A stretch of 44,501 nucleotides of DNA from JACOZM01 sp035289385. Lineage in GTDB: Archaea > Nanobdellota > Nanobdellia > Woesearchaeales > GW2011-AR9. The stretch covers positions 1 to 44,501 of the forward strand of contig DATDXI010000028.1 of the NCBI GenBank assembly GCA_035289385.1, given 5' to 3'. The notes beneath the pieces are model-generated. The model was not told the DNA's origin. It was given only the letters and a program-made list of their open reading frames with translations, and made no database searches. Each line of letters starts with the position of its first letter. Position 1 is the stretch's first letter. Shown piece after piece: positions 40,815-44,501 of the stretch. The position numbers were made by a program, and so were the translations under genes.

Positions 40815-41579
40815 ATGGCAAAACTAACCAAAAAAATAGTAGCAATTGGCGGGGGAGATATTAGAAGAGTTCCTGGAACGTTGGCTATTGATAAAGAAAT
40901 AATTCGATTGGCGCAAAAAAAACGACCAAAGTTGCTTTTCATTCCAACGGCAAGTTCGGATAGTACAGAATATTGGAAGCACATAGAAAAATACTTTGGT
41001 AAGAGATTAAGGTGTAAAACGGATGTACTGTTCTTGCTCAGAGAGACTATAACCAAAAAAGAGATCAAAGAAAAAATTCTTAATGCAGAAATTATTTACG
41101 TTGGGGGAGGAAATACACTAGCCATGATCAAATGTTGGCGACGGCTTGGTGTTGACAAGCTCCTCAAGACCGCTTGGCAACGGGGAATTGTTCTTTGTGG
41201 TATTAGTGCAGGTTCAATCTGCTGGTTTGAATCAGGACATAGTGATTCTATATCATTTTACAACAAAAAAAAGTGGAGATATATCAAAGTTCATGGTCTG
41301 GGATTTCTTAAAGGAATTCACTGCCCTCACTATAACAGCCAAACGTTGGGTGTTCCACGTAAAACTCATTTCCACAAGATGATTAAGAAAATGGGCGGTG
41401 TTGGCATTGCCATAGATAACAATTGTGCCATCGAATTTATTGATGATAAATATCGGGTCATCACTTCAAAGCCTTACGCCAAAGCATTCAAAATCTTCAA
41501 AAATGATGCCAAAGTTATTTCTGAAATGATCCATCAAGTAAAAGAATTAACACCTATTACTTATTTATTGAAACGATGA
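40815..41579 (+). CDS. S51 family serine peptidase (dipeptidase E / cyanophycinase-like)
   Basis: A 254-residue enzyme with the S51 pattern: AIGGGDIRR near residue 10, FIPTASSD near 44, YVGGGNTLAM near 96 and the nucleophile-elbow GISAGSICW near 132, where the second Ser of SAGS is the nucleophile; HCPHYN supplies the likely His. Family members cut Asp-X dipeptides or cyanophycin. It begins 12 bases after the radical SAM gene and so is probably in one operon with it. The true peptide substrate is unknown. Confidence 0.85.
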   Translation: MAKLTKKIVAIGGGDIRRVPGTLAIDKEIIRLAQKKRPKLLFIPTASSDSTEYWKHIEKYFGKRLRCKTDVLFLLRETITKKEIKEKILNAEIIYVGGGNTLAMIKCWRRLGVDKLLKTAWQRGIVLCGISAGSICWFESGHSDSISFYNKKKWRYIKVHGLGFLKGIHCPHYNSQTLGVPRKTHFHKMIKKMGGVGIAIDNNCAIEFIDDKYRVITSKPYAKAFKIFKNDAKVISEMIHQVKELTPITYLLKR

Positions 41580-41638
41580 CAAAAAAAAACCTCTCTAGTT
41601 CCAAAAATCTTAAAAACTAATCTTGTTCACAGCAACTG

Positions 41639-42628
41639 ATGAAAACAAACGATGTCATCGCTCTTGGCAATGCCTTGATGGACTTCTTGATCAGGATAGA
41701 TGAAGATAAACTAGTAGAGATGAGCCTCAACAAGGGGGAGATGCATCTCGTCGATGAGCAGCAGGCAAAATCCTTGCTCAAAAAAATAAAGGAACAAAAG
41801 CTCTCGGTAGAATATGTTCCCGGCGGTTCTGCAGCAAATACGATAAGAGGCCTCGCTTTACTGGGAGCAAAAGTCATGCTCGTGGGCAAAGTAGGCCATG
41901 ACTCTCATGGAGAGATGTACGTAGAACAAGTAGAAGAGCAAGGCGTTATCAGCAAGTTAAACAAGCATCAGAAGCCTACGGGACATGCCGTGACATTTAT
42001 CACGCCAGACAGCGAAAGGACATTTTCGGTTCATTTAGGTGCAGCGGTAGAGCTCGTCAAAGAAGATATCGTTGAAGAAGACATTGCCAAAAGCAGGATC
42101 CTATATATCGAAGGATACCAATTGGAAGGGAATACCAGAGAGAGTATCCTTCACGCTATAGCCATTGCCAGAAAACATGGTACGATCATCGCTATAGATC
42201 TCGCTGATCCTGGAGTTGTCCGGAGAAACAAAGACGTTCTGAAAGATCTCATCGAAAAGAATGCTGATATTGTCTTCGCTAACGAAAATGAAGCGAAAGA
42301 ATTGACAGGATTAGATGCGCATCAGGCAGCCATATCCTTAGGAAAATCTATTCCTATTGCCATCGTAAAATTGGGAGAGAAGGGATCATTGGTGTATGCT
42401 GACGGATCATTGATAGAAGTTCCACCCTTCCCTGCAAATGCTCTGGACACGACAGGCGCAGGAGATATTTATGCTGCCGGATTCTTATATGGCTATTGCC
42501 AAGGTTGGGAGTTAAAGAAAGCAGGAAAGCTAGGCTCTTTATTGGCAGCAAAAGTCGTGGAAAGGTATGGAGTAAAGCTGTTTAAGGAAGAGATGGAAGA
42601 GATAAGAAATTTTTTAGAAGATTCTTAG
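41639..42628 (+). CDS. PfkB-family kinase, probable adenosine kinase
   Basis: A 329-residue ribokinase-fold sugar/nucleoside kinase. The PfkB signature 1 is PGGSAANTIRGLALLG (61-76) and signature 2 is DTTGAGDIYAAGF (270-282) with the catalytic base D276. The N-terminal GNALMDFLIRID block and the family group resemble adenosine kinases more than fructose kinases, and placement next to MTAP-APRT and near ahcY supports adenosine as substrate, giving AMP. Specificity is inferred. ATCTTAAAAAC about 26 bases before the ATG could be its TATA box. Confidence 0.8.
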   Translation: MKTNDVIALGNALMDFLIRIDEDKLVEMSLNKGEMHLVDEQQAKSLLKKIKEQKLSVEYVPGGSAANTIRGLALLGAKVMLVGKVGHDSHGEMYVEQVEEQGVISKLNKHQKPTGHAVTFITPDSERTFSVHLGAAVELVKEDIVEEDIAKSRILYIEGYQLEGNTRESILHAIAIARKHGTIIAIDLADPGVVRRNKDVLKDLIEKNADIVFANENEAKELTGLDAHQAAISLGKSIPIAIVKLGEKGSLVYADGSLIEVPPFPANALDTTGAGDIYAAGFLYGYCQGWELKKAGKLGSLLAAKVVERYGVKLFKEEMEEIRNFLEDS

Positions 42629-42730
42629 ATCTCCTTGAATAGAAAAAAGGAAAACTCTCTTCCAAGAATATCTTCTCTTTGACTTCTTTTCTTTGAATAT
42701 CTCCCTTGAATATTGTTTTCACATCCATAA

Positions 42731-42743
42731 GCCATATAAATTC
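42731..42743 (+). promoter_or_regulatory. TATA box of the MTAP-APRT fusion gene
   Basis: GCCATATAAATTC is about 27 bases before the ATG at 42763 and overlaps a longer in-frame reading, so the shorter start is preferred. Confidence 0.5.
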
Positions 42744-42762
42744 AATTCTTCCACTCTTGAGT

Positions 42763-44052
42763 ATGGTTAAAATAGGCATCATCGGAGGATCAGGATTAGA
42801 TGATCCTGCTATCCTTCACGATGGAAGAGATAAAGAAGTGTATACTCCATACGGCAAGCCATCCTCCCCATTAAAAGTAGGTACGATAAAGGGTATTCCC
42901 ATCGTCCTTATCGCACGGCATGGCCGGGAACATACCATTCCACCTACTTTCGTCAATAACCGGGCAAACATTCATGCCCTGCAGCAGGAAGGATGCACTC
43001 ACATCTTAGCAACAACCGCCTGTGGCAGTCTGCGTGAAGAGATCAAGCGTGGCGATCTCGTCATTCTGGACCAGTTTATCGATTTCACAAGATTGAGGAA
43101 ACTTTCTTTTCACGACACCTTTGAGCCACATCATGCCGTTCACACAGGAATGGCAGAGCCATTCCATAAAGAGTTGCGGCAACAGCTGATAAGATCCTGC
43201 CAAAACTTGGGATTAAGCTATCATCCCAAAGGAACAGTCATCACCATTGAAGGCCCAAGATTTTCTACGAAAGCAGAAAGCAAGATGTTTCGTTCCTGGG
43301 GAGCAGATGTCATCAATATGTCCATCGCTCCAGAATGTATCTTGGCAAATGAAGCAGGTATTCCTTATGCTGCCGTCGCCATGAGCACCGATTACGATTG
43401 CTGGAAAGAAGATGAAGCACCCGTTAGCTGGGAAGAGATCCTTAAGACCTTCCAGCTGAATGTTTCCAAAGTCATCAGCCTGCTCACGACAACTATCCCT
43501 CGATTGGCTGACCATAGATTAGCTGATCAGGTTGACTTGAGATCTATCATCAGGACAGTTCCCCATTGGCCAAAGCCAGGGATCATGTTTCGAGATATCA
43601 CCCCAGTACTGCAAAGCCCAGAAGCATTCGCTTTCTGCATCCAGAAGTTCAAAGAATACTGCCAGGGAAAAAATATCACGAAGATTGCTGGAATAGAAAG
43701 CAGAGGGTTTATTTTTGGCGCAGCATTAGCAAAAGAATTAAGCCTGCCCTTCATCCTAGTAAGGAAAAAAGGGAAACTGCCTGCAGAAAAAGTGTCTGTG
43801 GAATACCAGTTAGAGTATGGAACAGACATCCTGGAGATGCATAAAGATGCCGCTGTCAGTACTGACAAAATCCTAATTGTCGACGATCTGATCGCTACCG
43901 GAGGAACACTTCAGGCAGCAATCAAGCTTATTGAAAGCATCGGCGGAAAAGTTGCTGGCTGCGCTGTTGTCATTGAATTGCCTGACCTTCATGGCAGAGA
44001 TGCAGTAAAGAACTATGACATGCTCTCTCTTATCCAATTTGAAGGAGATTAA
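42763..44052 (+). CDS. MTA phosphorylase fused to adenine phosphoribosyltransferase
   Basis: A 429-residue fusion of two purine-salvage enzymes. Residues 1-245 are a nucleoside phosphorylase of the MTAP group (IGGSGL 7-12, RHGREH 52-57, TTACGSLREE 84-93, STDYDCW 208-214 with the Asp typical of MTAP rather than PNP). Residues 252-429 are APRT, with GIESRGFIFGAALA (310-323) and PRPP loop VDDLIATGGT (373-382). MTA plus phosphate would give adenine and methylthioribose-1-phosphate, and the adenine could go straight on to AMP with PRPP. The ATG at 42763 is preferred over one 19 codons upstream because the TATA box lies between them. Confidence 0.93.
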   Translation: MVKIGIIGGSGLDDPAILHDGRDKEVYTPYGKPSSPLKVGTIKGIPIVLIARHGREHTIPPTFVNNRANIHALQQEGCTHILATTACGSLREEIKRGDLVILDQFIDFTRLRKLSFHDTFEPHHAVHTGMAEPFHKELRQQLIRSCQNLGLSYHPKGTVITIEGPRFSTKAESKMFRSWGADVINMSIAPECILANEAGIPYAAVAMSTDYDCWKEDEAPVSWEEILKTFQLNVSKVISLLTTTIPRLADHRLADQVDLRSIIRTVPHWPKPGIMFRDITPVLQSPEAFAFCIQKFKEYCQGKNITKIAGIESRGFIFGAALAKELSLPFILVRKKGKLPAEKVSVEYQLEYGTDILEMHKDAAVSTDKILIVDDLIATGGTLQAAIKLIESIGGKVAGCAVVIELPDLHGRDAVKNYDMLSLIQFEGD

Positions 44053-44069
44053 ACACTCTTTAAAAAAAA

Positions 44070-44199
44070 GTATTTGTTTAACATCATCAGGTCGAAATCC
44101 ATTCAGTTATGACGTAGGGAGCGACAGAGGGATGGCTCCTACGGAGATGTCGCTCTGGCAATATTCACGTCAAGGATTTCGAAGATGCTAAACAAATAC
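44070..44199. mobile_element. Palindromic repeat element, copy D
   Basis: A 130 bp element with terminal inverted repeats GTATTTGTTTA (44070) and TAAACAAATAC (ending 44199), then CATC/GATG and CGAAATCC/GGATTTCG arms and an inner GAGCGACA/TGTCGCTC hairpin. AGGT and GAAATCCATT are shared with copy C. Exactly eight A lie on each side, compatible with an A8 target duplication. It lies tail-to-tail between the MTAP-APRT and cold-shock genes. Confidence 0.75.
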
Positions 44200-44271
44200 A
44201 AAAAAAAGTAAAAAATAAATTCTTTAAAAAATATTTAAAAAAACATATTAAAAAAGATAAAAAAAATATTT

Positions 44272-44302
44272 AAAAAAAAGAATCGTGAGAAACAATATTC
44301 TC
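44272..44302 (-). terminator. Terminator of the cold-shock gene
   Basis: GAGAA/TTCTC form a small hairpin just after the stop codon, followed on the minus strand by a run of T. Confidence 0.55.
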
Positions 44303-44305
44303 GGC

Positions 44306-44501
44306 TTATTCTTCGTCGGAATTTCCGGAAGCTAAAGCGACGTGCACTGCCTTAGGGCCCCTGTCTCCTGACACAACATCAAATGTGACAAGATCATTCT
44401 CCTTGATGACAACGCCCTCATTAAGCCCAGACTGATGTACAAAATACTCTTTGCCGTCATCGTCACAAGCAACGAATCCGTATCCCTTCGATGCATTGAA
44501 G
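44306..44501 (-). CDS. Cold-shock domain protein, 5' end cut by window edge
   Basis: The last 65 residues of a cold-shock (CspA-type) single-stranded nucleic-acid-binding protein. KGYGFVAC is the RNP1 motif and EYFVHQS the RNP2 motif; VKFD-like VTFDV and GDRGPKAVHVALAS finish the OB fold, and an acidic tail (SGNSDEE) follows. Such proteins melt RNA structure in the cell. The stop (TAA) is at 44306-44308; the start lies beyond the window. Cold-shock proteins are widespread in bacteria and patchy in archaea. Confidence 0.88.
   Translation of the reverse strand, partial: FNASKGYGFVACDDDGKEYFVHQSGLNEGVVIKENDLVTFDVVSGDRGPKAVHVALASGNSDEE

Noticed and set aside
42706..42762. Nineteen-codon N-terminal extension of the MTAP-APRT fusion
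   Set aside because: It runs through the TATA box at 42731, and MVKIGIIGGSGL is the normal start of the MTAP fold.

Overview
This window looks like part of the genome of a DPANN-type archaeon, probably from the Woesearchaeota/Pacearchaeota part of the group; the lineage is an inference. Archaeal marks seen directly are TATA boxes about 22-30 bases before many start codons (short or absent leaders), a tRNA-Leu with an intron beside the anticodon, the archaeal tRNA-amidotransferase subunit GatD, a PAC2-family proteasome-assembly protein, Lrp-type regulators and pilin-like (class III) N-termini. Bacterial-type genes are mixed in: a long RelA/SpoT protein, a classical NAD-type GAPDH, a cold-shock protein and a lytic transglycosylase. 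Genes are tightly packed, with frequent ATGA stop/start overlaps. No gene-free stretch exceeds 300 bases; the two largest gaps (6818-7109 and 44053-44305) each hold a copy of a palindromic repeat element.

Layout. 1-2404: end of a repeat copy, an ABC-2 type exporter, and an unknown gene on the other strand. 2405-5700: small genes (two tiny coupled ORFs, a short lipoprotein), a double-HTH regulator divergent from a Sua5/YrdC tRNA-modification gene, and a small membrane protein. 5771-16811: metabolism and information processing (M29 aminopeptidase, transketolase, an m5C methyltransferase of the NSUN family, an NDH-2/FSP1-like flavoprotein, GAPDH, a VapBC-like toxin-antitoxin pair, a RelA/SpoT homologue whose hydrolase site looks dead, enolase). 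16839-26769: a four-gene cell-surface operon with two pilin-like membrane proteins, a 1889-residue secreted multidomain protein and a secreted DUF2272 plus lytic-transglycosylase protein. 26852-29882: a three-gene operon (methyltransferase, 88-residue protein, U32 family protein) with ATGA junctions, divergent from a duplicated Lrp regulator. 29883-35000: PAC2 protein, small membrane proteins, tRNA-Leu, MPG-type DNA glycosylase, a lipoprotein and transglutaminase-like pair, and GatD. 35185-44052: a plus-strand block with S-adenosylhomocysteinase, a GTN-type CorA transporter, a YgiQ-like radical SAM protein, an S51 peptidase, an adenosine-kinase-like PfkB protein and a fused MTA phosphorylase-adenine phosphoribosyltransferase. 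44306-end: a cold-shock protein cut by the window edge.

How the genes work together. AHCY, the adenosine-kinase-like protein and the MTAP-APRT fusion would return the two by-products of SAM use (SAH and MTA) to AMP, homocysteine and methylthioribose-1-phosphate. GAPDH, enolase and transketolase supply central carbon steps. The surface operon may make an attachment and cell-wall-cutting apparatus aimed at bacteria, because the archaeon itself should have no murein.

The most unusual structural signal is a family of about 130-225 bp palindromic elements (four clear copies and one possible relative) with GTA..TTTAG-type terminal inverted repeats. Their inner arms differ in sequence between copies but stay complementary. 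One copy is flanked by an 8-11 bp direct repeat, as expected of a MITE-like mobile element.
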